NCBI GenBank assembly: GCA_031254105.1
Contig: JAIRVB010000050.1
Span: 24,705-88,704 of the forward strand
DNA from: Chitinispirillales bacterium
GTDB taxonomy: Bacteria; Fibrobacterota; Chitinivibrionia; Chitinivibrionales; Chitinispirillaceae
Direction: 5' to 3'
Length of the DNA: 64,000 nt
Both the position numbers and the translations under genes were made by a program. Below are positions 1-8,673 of this stretch, in pieces. The notes beneath the pieces were generated by a model. It searched no databases. It was not told where the DNA came from and was given only the letters and a program-made list of their open reading frames with translations. Position 1 is the stretch's first letter. The number at the start of each line of letters is the position of its first letter.

Positions 1-1
1 T

Positions 2-1546
2 GTTGAGATGAAAGCGTACCGTTACGATGAAGAAACTCTTGGCTCTAAGGTAATTGAGGGTGTTATTCCTGCCGAATATGAGGAAGAGGCTCTTGCAAGA
101 CGTGAGGAGATGCTCGAAGTTGTTGTTGATTTTAATGATGAACTTATGCAAAAGATGCTTGAAGGCGAAGCGGTTAAGCCGGAACTAATCAGAACGGCTT
201 TGAGGCATGGGGTTCTTTCAAATAAGATTTGTCCTGTTGTTTGCGGGTCATCATTTAAAAATAAAGGGATACAGCAGCTCATTGACGCGATAGCATTTTA
301 CCTGCCTTCGCCGCTTGACAGGGGTGCGGTAACGGGAATGGAGCCTGCGAGCGGAGAAGTAAAAGAGAGGCTTCCTGATGTAAAGCAGCCTTTTGCGGGT
401 TTAGTGTTTAAGATCGCTTCGGACGCTCATGTGGGGCGTCTTGCTTACGCAAGAGTTTACTCGGGTAAAGCGGGATTTAAAAATATTCTTTATAATCCCC
501 GGTTAAAAATTAAAGAGAAGGCGACAAGAATTTTTCGCATGCACTCTAACAAAAGGCACGCGGAGCAGTCGATGGAGTGCGGGGATATAATCTCGCTTGT
601 CGGACTTAGGGATACTACCACAGGCGATACGATCTGTGATCCCGATTTCCCGATAGTTTTTGAGCAGATGACTTTTCCTGATCCTGTTATTTCGCGCTCA
701 ATCGAGCCGAAAAGTACGGTGGATGAAGAGAAGTTAAATCATGCCCTTGAGAGATTAGTTGATGAAGACCCGACATGCAGGGTGAGAATCGACAGTGAAA
801 CGGGGCAGAGGCTTATCTCCGGCATGGGAGAGCTTCACGTTGAGATTTTGGTTGACAGGCTCATTAAAGAGTTTCATGTAAATGTAAATGTAGGCAAGCC
901 GCAGGTTTCTTATAGGGAAACTGTAACAGGGGCTGCCAAATTAGAATATGAGTTTGCCCAAATGGTGGGCGGTAAAAATCACCATGGCAATGTAACTATC
1001 AACGTTCAGTCTGTTGACGCAAGCCGCGGAGTTGAGTTTTCTAGTAAGGTTTCTCCGGAGGAGCTTCCTGTTGAGTTTGTGAATGCTGTAAAACAGGGAG
1101 TTACTGAAGCGGCGAGCGGAGGGGTTTTATCAGGGTTTCAGGTTGCGGGTGTGTGCGTAACTCTTGTAGATGTAAAATACAGTGAAGATGATTCTACCGA
1201 GATCGGTTTTAAAATAGCGGGCAGTATGGCTTTTAAGGAAGCGTGTACAAAGGCGGTACCAGCGGTACTTGAGCCAATAATGAGTGTAGAAGTTGTAGTG
1301 CCCGGTGAATATATGGGGTCAGTAATTAATGACTTCAACAGCAGGCGGGGTAAGGTTCTTGGAATAGACACCCGTAGAGATGTTCAGGTAGTAAACGGTC
1401 AGGCGCCGCTTTCTGAAATGTTTGGATATGCAACTGCGTTAAGGTCTCTTACTCAGGGCCGGGCCGTGTACACTATGCAACTTGATAAATACGAAATCAC
1501 GGCTAAAGCCATACAGGATGAAATTTTACGCAGGATCGGAAGATAA
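2..1546 (+). CDS. fusA: Elongation factor G, C-terminal part (5' truncated by window edge)
   Basis: EF-G is the GTPase that drives ribosomal translocation. The reading frame is open to the window edge (codons GTT GAG precede the first ATG at 8), so the N-terminal G domain with its P-loop lies outside. What is visible is the end of the G' region, domain II, and domains III-V with a family-typical stretch [11 protein letters not shown] and the domain IV/V region ending near [13 protein letters not shown]. It lies 17 bp upstream of rpsJ, as in str/S10 clusters, but no tuf gene follows. The ATG at 8 is internal, not a start. The product is certain; only the missing 5' end is unknown. Confidence 0.95.
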   Translation, partial: VEMKAYRYDEETLGSKVIEGVIPAEYEEEALARREEMLEVVVDFNDELMQKMLEGEAVKPELIRTALRHGVLSNKICPVVCGSSFKNKGIQQLIDAIAFYLPSPLDRGAVTGMEPASGEVKERLPDVKQPFAGLVFKIASDAHVGRLAYARVYSGKAGFKNILYNPRLKIKEKATRIFRMHSNKRHAEQSMECGDIISLVGLRDTTTGDTICDPDFPIVFEQMTFPDPVISRSIEPKSTVDEEKLNHALERLVDEDPTCRVRIDSETGQRLISGMGELHVEILVDRLIKEFHVNVNVGKPQVSYRETVTGAAKLEYEFAQMVGGKNHHGNVTINVQSVDASRGVEFSSKVSPEELPVEFVNAVKQGVTEAASGGVLSGFQVAGVCVTLVDVKYSEDDSTEIGFKIAGSMAFKEACTKAVPAVLEPIMSVEVVVPGEYMGSVINDFNSRRGKVLGIDTRRDVQVVNGQAPLSEMFGYATALRSLTQGRAVYTMQLDKYEITAKAIQDEILRRIGR

Positions 1547-1563
1547 GAGGGGAGTTTAGAGCA

Positions 1564-1872
1564 ATGCCAGGTGAAAGAATACGTATTCGGCTGAAATCAT
1601 TTGACCACAATATTCTCGACAAATCGGCATCGGATATTGTGCGTACAGCCAAAGGTACAGGCGCCCGTATATCAGGCCCCATACCGCTGCCGACAGAAAA
1701 GACAATCTACACGGTTTTGCGTTCACCGCATGTGAACAAAAAATCCCGTGAGCAGTTTGAGACAAGGGTACATAAAAGACTCATTGACATTTTAGAGTCT
1801 ACTCCTCAGACTGTCGATTCACTGATGAAGCTGGATCTTCCGGCCGGAGTGGATGTAGAAATTAAGGTGTAA
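1564..1872 (+). CDS. rpsJ: 30S ribosomal protein S10
   Basis: 102 residues, the normal length for S10. The protein begins [15 protein letters not shown] and has the family pattern GPIPLPT followed by the [17 protein letters not shown] loop. S10 binds the 30S head and also works with NusB in antitermination. A GAGGGGAG ribosome binding site lies before the ATG. The last codons (DVEIKV and stop) reappear as a 32-bp copy at 1998-2029 beyond a cluster of palindromic repeats, so its 3' end has been duplicated. Confidence 0.97.
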   Translation: MPGERIRIRLKSFDHNILDKSASDIVRTAKGTGARISGPIPLPTEKTIYTVLRSPHVNKKSREQFETRVHKRLIDILESTPQTVDSLMKLDLPAGVDVEIKV

Positions 1873-1875
1873 TGC

Positions 1876-2070
1876 AGGGATAGGGCACCCGCGAGGGGTG
1901 CCCGTACGAGCGCGCAGGGTCGAAAAAATTTTCGCCTGCCCGTACAGATAATGGGGAATCAGGGTGTATCGTAGGGGCGACCCTCGCGGTCGCCCATGGA
2001 TGTAGAGATCAAGGTGTAATGCAGGGATATGTGAAAGGTTGCGCCGCAGGGGCGAAAATTTTTCGCCCAA
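1876..2070 (+). repeat. Palindromic repeat cluster between rpsJ and rplC
   Basis: At least four hairpins lie in this gap: GGGCACCC/GGGTGCCC type at 1883-1903, a GCAGG..CGAAAA/TTTTCG..CCTGC type at 1915-1940, GGGGCGACC/GGTCGCCC at 1974-1995, and GGGGCGAAAA/TTTTTCGCCC at 2050-2069. Several carry the CCCGTACA tail of the window-wide family. The gap also contains the second copy of the rpsJ 3' end. No gene is visible. Confidence 0.85.
1998..2029 (+). repeat. Partial duplication of rpsJ 3' end
   Basis: This 32-bp block matches 1851-1882 with two mismatches. It includes the last codons of rpsJ (encoding DVEIKV), the TAA stop and the next bases. The two copies flank the first three palindromes, 147 bp apart. 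This is direct sequence evidence that repeat insertion or a local tandem duplication occurred across the rpsJ stop codon. Confidence 0.9.
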
Positions 2071-2125
2071 ATGTATGCAATAAGAATATTGATTGATAGT
2101 TGATATAATGAAAAGAGAGATTGGT

Positions 2126-2755
2126 ATGCAGGGGTTGATCGGAAAAAAAATCGGAATGACACGGCTTTTTAATGATGCGGGCCGGGCGGTTGCCGTTACG
2201 GTCATACAGGCCGGAAATAATGTCGTAGAGCAGGTGAAGACCGCTGACAAAGATGGCTATAGCGCGGTGCAGCTTGGCTTTGAGCCGGTTGCGGACAGGA
2301 AAGTGACAATGCCTGAGCTTGGACACTTTAAGAAGCTTGGTACCGCTCCCATGAAGATTCTCAAGGAGTTCAAACTTGACAGCGCGGAAGAGGCTCTTGC
2401 GGCCGGTCAGGTTGTTGGAGTAGAAGTTTTTGAGAATGTGAAATTTGTCAATGTAACCGGAATTTCAAAGGGACGCGGTCACGCCGGTACCATTAAGAAG
2501 TACAACTTCCAGCGCGGACGCGAATCTCACGGTAATACAAATGTGCGTGAACGCGGTTCTGCCGGAGCGAACTCTTACCCCGCGCGTGTTATGCCCGGTC
2601 TCAAGATGTCCGGACATATGGGAGCGGCTCAGGTAACAACCAGAAGACTTGAGGTTGTTGGTATTGACAAAGAAGCAGGCCTCGTTTTTGTAAAGGGTTC
2701 CGTTCCCGGACACAAAACAGGCTTTGTATTTCTGAAGAAATTTATCGGCAAATAA
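2126..2755 (+). CDS. rplC: 50S ribosomal protein L3
   Basis: 209 residues from the ATG at 2126, chosen because GAGAG lies 6 bp upstream and the protein then begins MQGLIGKKIGMTRLF like other L3 proteins. Upstream in-frame ATGs at 2093 and 2108 lack a ribosome binding site. The HGNTNVRERGSAGANS and MPGLKMSGHMG stretches are the L3 core loop that reaches toward the peptidyl-transferase centre. Second gene of the S10 operon; the gap before it is expanded by repeats. Confidence 0.96.
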   Translation: MQGLIGKKIGMTRLFNDAGRAVAVTVIQAGNNVVEQVKTADKDGYSAVQLGFEPVADRKVTMPELGHFKKLGTAPMKILKEFKLDSAEEALAAGQVVGVEVFENVKFVNVTGISKGRGHAGTIKKYNFQRGRESHGNTNVRERGSAGANSYPARVMPGLKMSGHMGAAQVTTRRLEVVGIDKEAGLVFVKGSVPGHKTGFVFLKKFIGK

Positions 2756-2757
2756 CG

Positions 2758-2808
2758 TGGGGGGCGTTGCGCGCAACGCCCGTACAGGAACGGCAGCCTG
2801 CCGTTCCG
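2758..2808 (+). repeat. Two palindromic repeats between rplC and rplD
   Basis: GGGCGTTGC/GCAACGCCC at about 2762-2781 is followed by the GTACA tail, then GGAACGGCAG/CTGCCGTTCC at 2787-2807. Both belong to the variable-arm family found throughout the ribosomal run. They would form RNA hairpins directly after the rplC stop codon. Neither is followed by a T-tract, so they do not look like terminators. Confidence 0.85.
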
Positions 2809-2846
2809 CAGTAATCGCGAAAATTTTTTGATAGGATGATATATAA

Positions 2847-3479
2847 ATGAAAGCGAAACTTTATCAGCAGAATGGAACGGTCAAGGGCGACATTGATTTG
2901 CCGGACGCTGTTTTTGCTGCGGAAGTAAATGAGCATGTCCTGCATCAGGTTATTACCTCCTACCAGACGAATCAGCGTCAGGGGACGGCTAAGACCAAGA
3001 GCCGGGATGAGGTTAGCGGAAGCGGTAAGAAGCCGTGGCGTCAGAAAGGAACGGGCCGTGCCCGCGCCGGATCAAACACGTCTCCCATATGGGTGCGTGG
3101 CGGAAAAGCTTTCGGGCCTGTACCGCGTGACTATTACACCGTAATACCCCGTAAACTCAAGAAGTTGGCGCTTGCGGGCGCGCTCTCATCAAGGGCTAAA
3201 GAAGAGAAAATTTTGGTATTGGATGCTCTCGAATGTACAGAACCCAAGACCAAAATGATAAGTACGCTTTTGGGCGCTCTGAAGCTTAGTGAAAAAAAGA
3301 ATTTGCTTATTGTTGATGGAGATGGTGCCAAGAATGTATATTTGTCGGGCCGAAATATTAAGAACCTTAACATCAAACCGGTTTCTGAAATTAACGCGCT
3401 TGATATTGTAAGTTCCGAAAATATTATCTTCGGCGGACAAACTCTTATAGGCAAAGTTGAGGAGGTGGTGGTGTCATGA
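2847..3479 (+). CDS. rplD: 50S ribosomal protein L4
   Basis: 210 residues. The family signature TKSRDEVSGSGKKPWRQKGTG is visible near residues 50-70, in the extended loop that lines the exit tunnel. In many bacteria L4 also represses its own operon; no such site can be shown here. The stop overlaps the rplW start by four bases (ATGA at 3476-3479), indicating translational coupling. Confidence 0.96.
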   Translation: MKAKLYQQNGTVKGDIDLPDAVFAAEVNEHVLHQVITSYQTNQRQGTAKTKSRDEVSGSGKKPWRQKGTGRARAGSNTSPIWVRGGKAFGPVPRDYYTVIPRKLKKLALAGALSSRAKEEKILVLDALECTEPKTKMISTLLGALKLSEKKNLLIVDGDGAKNVYLSGRNIKNLNIKPVSEINALDIVSSENIIFGGQTLIGKVEEVVVS

Positions 3480-3766
3480 GTAAGTATCATTCGATAATTC
3501 GCTATCCTTCTATTACTGAGAAAAATACGGCGCTCCGCAGCAGCCAGAATAAGTTTGTATTTGAAGTTGCTGACGGCGTAACAAAGGCTGATATAAAGGA
3601 AGCTGTGCAAAAACTCTTTAATGTAGATGTAGAATCGGTAAACACGATGATCGTCAAAGGTAAGAAGAAACGCATGGGCCGCCACAGCGGTTACCGTTCC
3701 GATTGGAAAAAAGCAATCGTAAAAGTAAAAGCCGGACAAAATATAGCAAAATTCGGTGAGGTTTAA
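3476..3766 (+). CDS. rplW: 50S ribosomal protein L23
   Basis: 96 residues, normal length. It starts MSKYHSIIRYPSITEKNT and has the typical internal pattern NKFVFEVADGVTKADIKEAVQKLF and C-terminal GRHSGYRSDWKKAIVKV. L23 sits at the tunnel exit and docks trigger factor and SRP. The start codon overlaps the rplD stop, with the ribosome binding site GAGGAGG inside rplD. Confidence 0.96.
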   Translation: MSKYHSIIRYPSITEKNTALRSSQNKFVFEVADGVTKADIKEAVQKLFNVDVESVNTMIVKGKKKRMGRHSGYRSDWKKAIVKVKAGQNIAKFGEV

Positions 3767-3767
3767 T

Positions 3768-3895
3768 TGCAAGGGCGAAAGATCTTTCGCCCTTGCGCGG
3801 AAAAGAAATTAAAATACATGCGGGAAATACGATCATCCCGCAAAAATACGAATGTATGGGCGGCATGATCACCACCCGCAAAACGTAGGGACAAA
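3768..3895 (+). repeat. Palindromes between rplW and rplB
   Basis: GCAAGGGCGAAAG/CTTTCGCCCTTGC at 3770-3795 is an almost perfect hairpin, followed by GCGGGA..TCCCGC at about 3821-3842. The remainder of this 135-bp gap shows no coding potential. It is another member of the variable-arm family. Confidence 0.75.
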
Positions 3896-3901
3896 CAGGA
3901 A

Positions 3902-4729
3902 ATGCCAGTAAAACAGTACAGACCGTTAACGCCGACTCTAAGATATAAAACGACTGCGGCGTTTGAACAGATCACTGCAGATGAGCCTCATAAGCCGCTT
4001 TTAGTTCCAAAATCAAGATGTAACGGGCGTAACAACAGGGGTGTGATCACCGTCAGGCACAGGGGCGGCGGACACAAAAGATTCATCCGTATAATCGATT
4101 TTAAGCGTGACAAGTTTAATATCCCCGGTATTGTCGAAACAATAGAGTATGATCCCAACCGCACATCGTTTATCGCTCTTATTAAGTATATGGATGGGGA
4201 GCGCAGATATATTCTGGCGACTGTCAATATGAAGGTTGGCCAGAAGATAATGTCAGGCAGTGAGGCTGAAATTGCTGAAGGCAACTGTCTGCCGCTTGCA
4301 AACATTCCTCTTGGGACTCAGGTTCATAATATTGAGCTTCGTGAAAAAAAAGGCGGTCAGATAGCCCGCTGTGCGGGAGCTTATGCAGAAGTCGTTGCTA
4401 AAGAGAACAAAATGGTGCAGCTCAAGTTCCCATCATCTGAAGTGCGTAATGTACGTGAAGCGTGCGTTGCCACAATCGGTCAGGTAAGTAACTCCGAACA
4501 TATGAATATGACAATCGGTTCCGCTGGCCGTAAACGTCACTTGGGTTTCCGCCCGACTGTTCGCGGTGTTGCGATGAACCCGGTTGACCATCCTATGGGT
4601 GGTGGTGAAGGTAAGAGCGCGGGTGGAGGACATCCAGTTTCACCTTGGGGGCAGAAGGCAAAAGGTCTTAAAACACGTAAGTCAACAAAACCGTCCAGTA
4701 AATATATTGTACGTCGCAGATCCAAGTAG
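3902..4729 (+). CDS. rplB: 50S ribosomal protein L2
   Basis: 275 residues, normal length for L2, which is needed for subunit association and supports peptidyl transfer. The C-terminal signature [21 protein letters not shown] is present (about residues 220-240), including the conserved histidine region. The N-terminal [21 protein letters not shown] stretch is the rRNA-binding region. The gene is followed after 9 bp by rpsS. Confidence 0.97.
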   Translation: MPVKQYRPLTPTLRYKTTAAFEQITADEPHKPLLVPKSRCNGRNNRGVITVRHRGGGHKRFIRIIDFKRDKFNIPGIVETIEYDPNRTSFIALIKYMDGERRYILATVNMKVGQKIMSGSEAEIAEGNCLPLANIPLGTQVHNIELREKKGGQIARCAGAYAEVVAKENKMVQLKFPSSEVRNVREACVATIGQVSNSEHMNMTIGSAGRKRHLGFRPTVRGVAMNPVDHPMGGGEGKSAGGGHPVSPWGQKAKGLKTRKSTKPSSKYIVRRRSK

Positions 4730-4738
4730 AGGTAAAAA

Positions 4739-5023
4739 ATGGCGCGTTCCATAAAAAAAGGGCCATTTGTAGATGGCTATTTAGTAAAAAAAGTTGATGA
4801 CTCAAATAAGAGCGGTCAGAAAAAGGTTATTAAAACCTGGTCAAGACGTTCTGTCATACTTCCTGAATTTGTTGGGCAGACTTTTTCCGTGCACAACGGA
4901 AGCAAGTTTTTGCCTGTGTATGTAACTGAGAATATGGTTGGACACCGCTTGGGTGAGTTCGCTCCTACGCGCAACTACCGCGGTCACAGCGGAAGCAAAA
5001 CGGATAAGGCCGCCAAGAAATAA
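4739..5023 (+). CDS. rpsS: 30S ribosomal protein S19
   Basis: 94 residues. It begins [19 protein letters not shown] and carries [18 protein letters not shown] and [18 protein letters not shown], diagnostic of S19, which binds the 30S head with S13. GAGGT precedes the ATG. It sits in standard order between rplB and rplV. Confidence 0.97.
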   Translation: MARSIKKGPFVDGYLVKKVDDSNKSGQKKVIKTWSRRSVILPEFVGQTFSVHNGSKFLPVYVTENMVGHRLGEFAPTRNYRGHSGSKTDKAAKK

Positions 5024-5041
5024 GCGGGCATAGGAGATACA

Positions 5042-5383
5042 ATGGAATCCAAAGCAGTAATAAAGAATCTGAAGTCCACGCCCAGAAAAGCGCGTCTTGT
5101 CGCTGATGCTGTGCGGGGCAGGAACGTAAGTGAGGCGCTTACTCTGCTTGAGTTTGGAATTAAAAAAGATGTAGCTGTTGATGTTGCCAAACTGATCAAA
5201 TCGGCGGTGGCTAATATTTCAAATATAGACAGTGACGCAAGTGTTGAAGTTGACGCTCTGCGGGTGAAAGAGATCAGGGTTGATGAGGGGGTAGTGATGA
5301 AGCGGTTTCGTCCACGCGCCAAAGGCAGCGCGTCCCCTGTTGTTAAGCGCATGTGTCATATAACCGTCACGGTTTCCAATTAA
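5042..5383 (+). CDS. rplV: 50S ribosomal protein L22
   Basis: 113 residues. STPRKARLVADAVRGR near the N terminus and the C-terminal loop RFRPRAKGSASPVVKRM are typical of L22, whose beta-hairpin lines the exit tunnel. The gene begins 18 bp after rpsS with GGAG upstream and ends 12 bp before rpsC. Confidence 0.96.
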   Translation: MESKAVIKNLKSTPRKARLVADAVRGRNVSEALTLLEFGIKKDVAVDVAKLIKSAVANISNIDSDASVEVDALRVKEIRVDEGVVMKRFRPRAKGSASPVVKRMCHITVTVSN

Positions 5384-5395
5384 TCAGGAGGAGTT

Positions 5396-6061
5396 GTGGG
5401 TCAGAAAACAAATCCGGTAGGCTTGCGTCTGGGAATCACCAGATCTTGGTTTTCCAACTGGTATGCCAAAGAGCGGTTTGCCGATTATCTCCATGAAGAT
5501 ATGGTAATAAGAAAATATCTTAAGAAGCGTCTTGAGCACGGCGGCATAAGCTCTCTTGAGATTGAGCGTACCGCTAAGCGTGTGACTGTTGGAGTTCATA
5601 CTTCACGTCCCGGTATTGTCATCGGTAAAAAGGGTGAAGAGGTTGAAAGAATCAAGGGAGAGCTTCAGCATCTAACTCAAAAAGAGATTCAGATAAATAT
5701 CCGTGAAGTCAAGAAACCTGAGATGGACTCACAGCTTGTGGCTGATAATATCGCGCGTCAGGTTGAGAAGCGCGTATCATATAAGAAGGCGACAAAGAAG
5801 GCTATATCAACAGCGATGCGTATGGGCGCTGAGGGTATTAAGATAATGGCGTCGGGCCGTCTTAACGGAGCGGAAATCGCTCGTACTGAAACTTTTAAAG
5901 AGGGACGCATTCCCCTGCATACACTACGCGCCGATATCGATTACGCAACAGCGACGGCGCACACAACATACGGCTGTATTGGCGTGAAAGTGTGGATCTG
6001 TAAGGGAGATGTTATCAAGCGTATCGAAAAGCAGCCCGCAAAGGCAGCCGAAGGCAAATAA
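5396..6061 (+). CDS. rpsC: 30S ribosomal protein S3 (GTG start)
   Basis: 221 residues starting at a GTG with AGGAGG a few bases upstream; the product begins MGQKTNPVGLRLGITRSW. A KH domain with GIVIGKKGEEVERIK lies around residues 75-90, and LRADIDYATATAHTTYG marks the C-terminal S3 domain. S3 helps form the mRNA entry channel. The stop is followed by palindromic repeats, and a same-frame coding-like tail lies beyond them (6140-6208), so the C terminus may have been cut short. Confidence 0.96.
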   Translation: MGQKTNPVGLRLGITRSWFSNWYAKERFADYLHEDMVIRKYLKKRLEHGGISSLEIERTAKRVTVGVHTSRPGIVIGKKGEEVERIKGELQHLTQKEIQINIREVKKPEMDSQLVADNIARQVEKRVSYKKATKKAISTAMRMGAEGIKIMASGRLNGAEIARTETFKEGRIPLHTLRADIDYATATAHTTYGCIGVKVWICKGDVIKRIEKQPAKAAEGK

Positions 6062-6063
6062 TG

Positions 6064-6132
6064 TAGGGGTGGGCCCTCGCGGCTGCCCAAAACGTGCAAG
6101 ACAGGAAGGGCAGCCGCAAGGACTGCCTGTGC
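6064..6132 (+). repeat. Palindromic repeats after rpsC
   Basis: GGGTGGGCC/GGCTGCCC at 6065-6088 and GGGCAGCCGCAAGGACTGCC at about 6108-6127, ending in TGTGCA instead of CCCGTACA. They match the CAGCC/GGCTG arm type of the family. They separate rpsC from a 69-bp stretch that reads like a stranded coding tail in the rpsC frame. Confidence 0.75.
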
Positions 6133-6139
6133 AGAGCAG

Positions 6140-6208
6140 ATAAAATTTGATAAAATAGACGAAAGCGAAATCGCTGAAGTCATCAGGCGTAGAGAGGATC
6201 GTTACTAA
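6140..6208 (+). pseudogene. Possible stranded 3' tail of rpsC
   Basis: In the rpsC frame, this stretch reads [18 protein letters not shown] and then DRY and a TAA stop at 6206-6208, only 2 bp before the rplP ATG. It has no start codon. Composition and tight spacing to rplP look like the original end of the upstream gene, separated from it by the repeats at 6064-6132. Alternative: chance open frame. I infer, but cannot prove, that repeat insertion truncated S3. Confidence 0.35.
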
Positions 6209-6210
6209 AA

Positions 6211-6636
6211 ATGTTATCGCCGAAAAAAGTAAAGTGGAGAAAAACGCAGCGGGGTAGAATGGGCGGTATGGCTACCAGCTGTAATGAGGTATCGTTTGGG
6301 GAGTTTGGTCTGCAGGCTACTCAAGCCGGTTGGATTGACAACCGTCAAATTGAGGCTGCCCGTATAGCAATGACCCGTTTTGTCAAACGCGGCGGAAAGA
6401 TCTGGATCCGTGTTTTCCCTGATAAGCCTACTACAAAGCATCCGGCTGAGTCCCGTATGGGTAAAGGTAAGGGAGCGCCTGAGGGGTGGGTAGCGGTTGT
6501 GCGTCCCGGAACGGTTATGTTTGAAATCGCCGGTATAAAGAGTGAAATTGCCAAGGAAGCGATGCGTTTAGCCGCACAGAAACTTCCTATCATATGCAGA
6601 TTTATTGAAGTGGAAAAGCAGGGTACACAGATATGA
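6211..6636 (+). CDS. rplP: 50S ribosomal protein L16
   Basis: 141 residues. [19 protein letters not shown] at the start, and [20 protein letters not shown] and [16 protein letters not shown] further in, are unmistakable L16, located near the A-site tRNA elbow and the peptidyl-transferase centre. The start lacks a strong adjacent Shine-Dalgarno; a GAGAGG lies about 15 bp upstream. The stop overlaps rpmC by four bases. Confidence 0.97.
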   Translation: MLSPKKVKWRKTQRGRMGGMATSCNEVSFGEFGLQATQAGWIDNRQIEAARIAMTRFVKRGGKIWIRVFPDKPTTKHPAESRMGKGKGAPEGWVAVVRPGTVMFEIAGIKSEIAKEAMRLAAQKLPIICRFIEVEKQGTQI

Positions 6637-6839
6637 AAGCAAAAGAGATAAGAGAACTTTCTGTTGATGAGATTGTCAAGAAAGTGGATAGTCTTGAAGA
6701 GGAGCTTTTTAATCTCCGGTTTCAGGCGAAGATGGGGCAGCTTGGCAACGCGCTTCAACTGCGCTATGTCCGCCGCGACATCGCGAAGGCAAAGACGATT
6801 CTTAAAGAGAAGCGTACAGCTTCAGAGGTAAAGGCGTAA
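6633..6839 (+). CDS. rpmC: 50S ribosomal protein L29
   Basis: 68 residues, a helical hairpin protein located at the tunnel exit with L23. [14 protein letters not shown] opens it, and [20 protein letters not shown] is the family core. The ATGA overlap with rplP at 6633-6636 implies translational coupling. rpsQ starts 3 bp after its stop. Confidence 0.95.
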   Translation: MKAKEIRELSVDEIVKKVDSLEEELFNLRFQAKMGQLGNALQLRYVRRDIAKAKTILKEKRTASEVKA

Positions 6840-6842
6840 GCA

Positions 6843-7100
6843 ATGACTGAAAGAAATTACAGAAAAGAGCGTGTCGGCGTTGTAGTCAGCGATAAAATGA
6901 ACAAGAGTGTTGTTGTGAGCGTAGAGCGTCAGCTCATGCACCCGATTTACGGACGTACCGTTAAATTCAAAAAGCGTTATGTCGCTCACGATGAAACAAA
7001 TGATTGCAAAGTCGGCGACACGGTAAAAATTATTGAAACCCGTCCCCTCTCCAAAACAAAACGTTGGAGGATTGGAGAGGTTGTCGAACGCGCGAAGTAA
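6843..7100 (+). CDS. rpsQ: 30S ribosomal protein S17
   Basis: 85 residues. [21 protein letters not shown] and the C-terminal [18 protein letters not shown] are diagnostic of S17, an early-assembling OB-fold protein of the 30S body. In standard spc operons rplN follows at once; here two unrelated genes lie between. Confidence 0.96.
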   Translation: MTERNYRKERVGVVVSDKMNKSVVVSVERQLMHPIYGRTVKFKKRYVAHDETNDCKVGDTVKIIETRPLSKTKRWRIGEVVERAK

Positions 7101-7169
7101 GGCAATGTGCAAATTGATAGTGTGTAGTGTAAATATTATTATCACTCAATCACTAAGGAGGCTGTTGTA

Positions 7170-7337
7170 ATGACGATTAATATTGAGAATATGGCGCAAG
7201 AGATTTTCAAAGAATACAACACTCAAATTGAGGATGATAATGCGAATGATTCCGGGGCATCTACCGAGAATGCGTTTAATGTTGCTTCGAAGTCGCTGAT
7301 TAAGGATTTTGCAAAAGTCACGGAAGGTATTCAATGA
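7170..7337 (+). CDS. Small acidic protein of unknown function, inserted between rpsQ and rplN
   Basis: A 55-codon frame with a strong ribosome binding site (AAGGAGG at 7155-7161). It starts MTINIENMAQEIFKEY and ends VTEGIQ, with an acidic, Asn-rich middle (EDDNANDSG). No signal peptide or membrane segment. Its TGA overlaps the ATG of the next gene (ATGA at 7334-7337), so the two are almost certainly translated as a pair. I recognise no family. The arrangement, a small acidic protein coupled to a larger basic one, resembles toxin-antitoxin or assembly-partner pairs, but that is only an analogy. Base composition is visibly more A+T-rich than the ribosomal genes on either side. Confidence 0.7.
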   Translation: MTINIENMAQEIFKEYNTQIEDDNANDSGASTENAFNVASKSLIKDFAKVTEGIQ

Positions 7338-7924
7338 CGATTGGCAGTATAGGTGGAACGGAGATTGAAGAAATAAGAGGTTGTCAATCTATTGACGATG
7401 TAGAAAGAATAATTCTTGAGAGGGTAAGAGTAAAAGAATATGAGTATTATAACAAAATTGTATACAAGAGAATAAAAACATTTCTTAAAGCGTATAGTGA
7501 TTTAATTGAGATAGGGAAGTATGATGGGAATAAATTCACGGTAAATAGGTCCCTTGCTGCTAATGCTATTGAACATTACGTAAAAGACCTCCGTGCTTTG
7601 AAGAACAGGTATAAGATTCATAACAATGTGCAGAGTCCTAAAATAGCGGGGCTTATGGTCAATGCGATAATGAAGTATCGTCCTATTGTGCCAAAGAATG
7701 GGAATGAGTCAGGTATAAGGGATATTAATATTAACGAGATGGTTGCTATCTACCATGGTTTTGTTGTGTGTGCGGAGGACTGTTACGATATTGTGAAGAA
7801 GTTTTTTAATGGAACGAATTTTAATGAATGGCTTAAAAGCATGATATATATTCTGAAACACCGTAACTTCACTGCTGAATCGTTGTATATGATTTTTCAG
7901 ACGGTTAGGGACGCTGGAAATTGA
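7334..7924 (+). CDS. Uncharacterised 196-residue protein inside the ribosomal operon
   Basis: 196 residues, translationally coupled to the 55-codon gene before it. The sequence appears mostly alpha-helical and soluble, rich in Lys, Asn, Ile and Tyr (for example EYEYYNKIVYKRIKTFLKAY near residues 35-54), with no signal peptide, membrane segment or recognised catalytic motif. Both genes lie on the same strand as the ribosomal genes and are followed by rplN after 53 bp, so they should share ribosomal-protein transcription. The A+T-rich composition suggests later acquisition. Function unknown; a defence, toxin-antitoxin or lineage-specific ribosome-associated role are all possible. Confidence 0.75.
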   Translation: MTIGSIGGTEIEEIRGCQSIDDVERIILERVRVKEYEYYNKIVYKRIKTFLKAYSDLIEIGKYDGNKFTVNRSLAANAIEHYVKDLRALKNRYKIHNNVQSPKIAGLMVNAIMKYRPIVPKNGNESGIRDININEMVAIYHGFVVCAEDCYDIVKKFFNGTNFNEWLKSMIYILKHRNFTAESLYMIFQTVRDAGN

Positions 7925-7977
7925 TATTGTTTGTTGGTTAGAGTCGGTAATTTTAAGTATAACTGTTTGAGGAAAAC

Positions 7978-8346
7978 ATGATACAGGTAGAAACAAATTT
8001 GATCGTAGCCGACAATTCCGGCGCCAAAAAGGTTCGGTGCATCAGGATTCTTGGCGGTACACGCAGACGTTATGCGCGTGTTGGTGACGTTATCGTGGTA
8101 GCTGTTAAGGACGCGATTCCTAACGGCGCGGTTAAAAAGGGCGCGGTTGCCAGAGCAGTTGTGGTCAGAACCGCCAAGGAATATGGCCGCAAGGACGGGA
8201 CCTACATCCGTTTCAGCGACAATGCGGCGGTGATTATTAATGAAGCAGGTGAGCCTAAGGGGACGCGTATTTTCGGCCCTGTGGCAAGAGAGCTGCGCGA
8301 GAAGAAATTCATGCGTATAGTATCACTCGCACCTGAAGTACTATAA
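7978..8346 (+). CDS. rplN: 50S ribosomal protein L14
   Basis: 122 residues, exactly the common L14 length. [19 protein letters not shown] and the [20 protein letters not shown] end are family signatures. L14 forms an intersubunit bridge and is the docking site for RsfS. GAGGA precedes the ATG. First gene after the inserted unit. Confidence 0.97.
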   Translation: MIQVETNLIVADNSGAKKVRCIRILGGTRRRYARVGDVIVVAVKDAIPNGAVKKGAVARAVVVRTAKEYGRKDGTYIRFSDNAAVIINEAGEPKGTRIFGPVARELREKKFMRIVSLAPEVL

Positions 8347-8358
8347 GGAGAGGATGTC

Positions 8359-8673
8359 ATGTCGTTAGGGTTGCGCAAAGATGATATGGTCGTTGTGATA
8401 TCCGGTGAATACAAAGGAAAGAGCGGTAAGATCCTTAAGGTAATTCCGGAAAAAGCAAGAGCTATCGTAGAGGGAATTAATTTTGTAAAGCGTCATACCA
8501 AGCCCAGCATGAAGAATCAGCAGGGCGGAATTATGGAAAAGGAAGCTTCTATTCATATCTCTAATCTTATGCTCAAGTGCCCCAAGTCTGGCGAGGCTAC
8601 ACGGGTGGGTGTTAAGGTTCTTGAAAATGGCGAGCGGGTTAGGTTTTCAAAAAAGGCTAAGGAGTCGATATAA
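8359..8673 (+). CDS. rplX: 50S ribosomal protein L24
   Basis: 104 residues with an N-terminal KOW motif (DDMVVVISGEYKGKSGKILKV) and the typical VEGINFVKRHTKPS segment. L24 initiates 50S assembly. GGAGAGG lies ahead of the ATG at 8359. The stop TAA is immediately followed by the GTG start of rplE. Confidence 0.96.
   Translation: MSLGLRKDDMVVVISGEYKGKSGKILKVIPEKARAIVEGINFVKRHTKPSMKNQQGGIMEKEASIHISNLMLKCPKSGEATRVGVKVLENGERVRFSKKAKESI

Noticed and set aside
1138..1371. Minus-strand frame inside fusA
   Set aside because: Overlaps a clearly coding gene on the other strand, no recognisable product.
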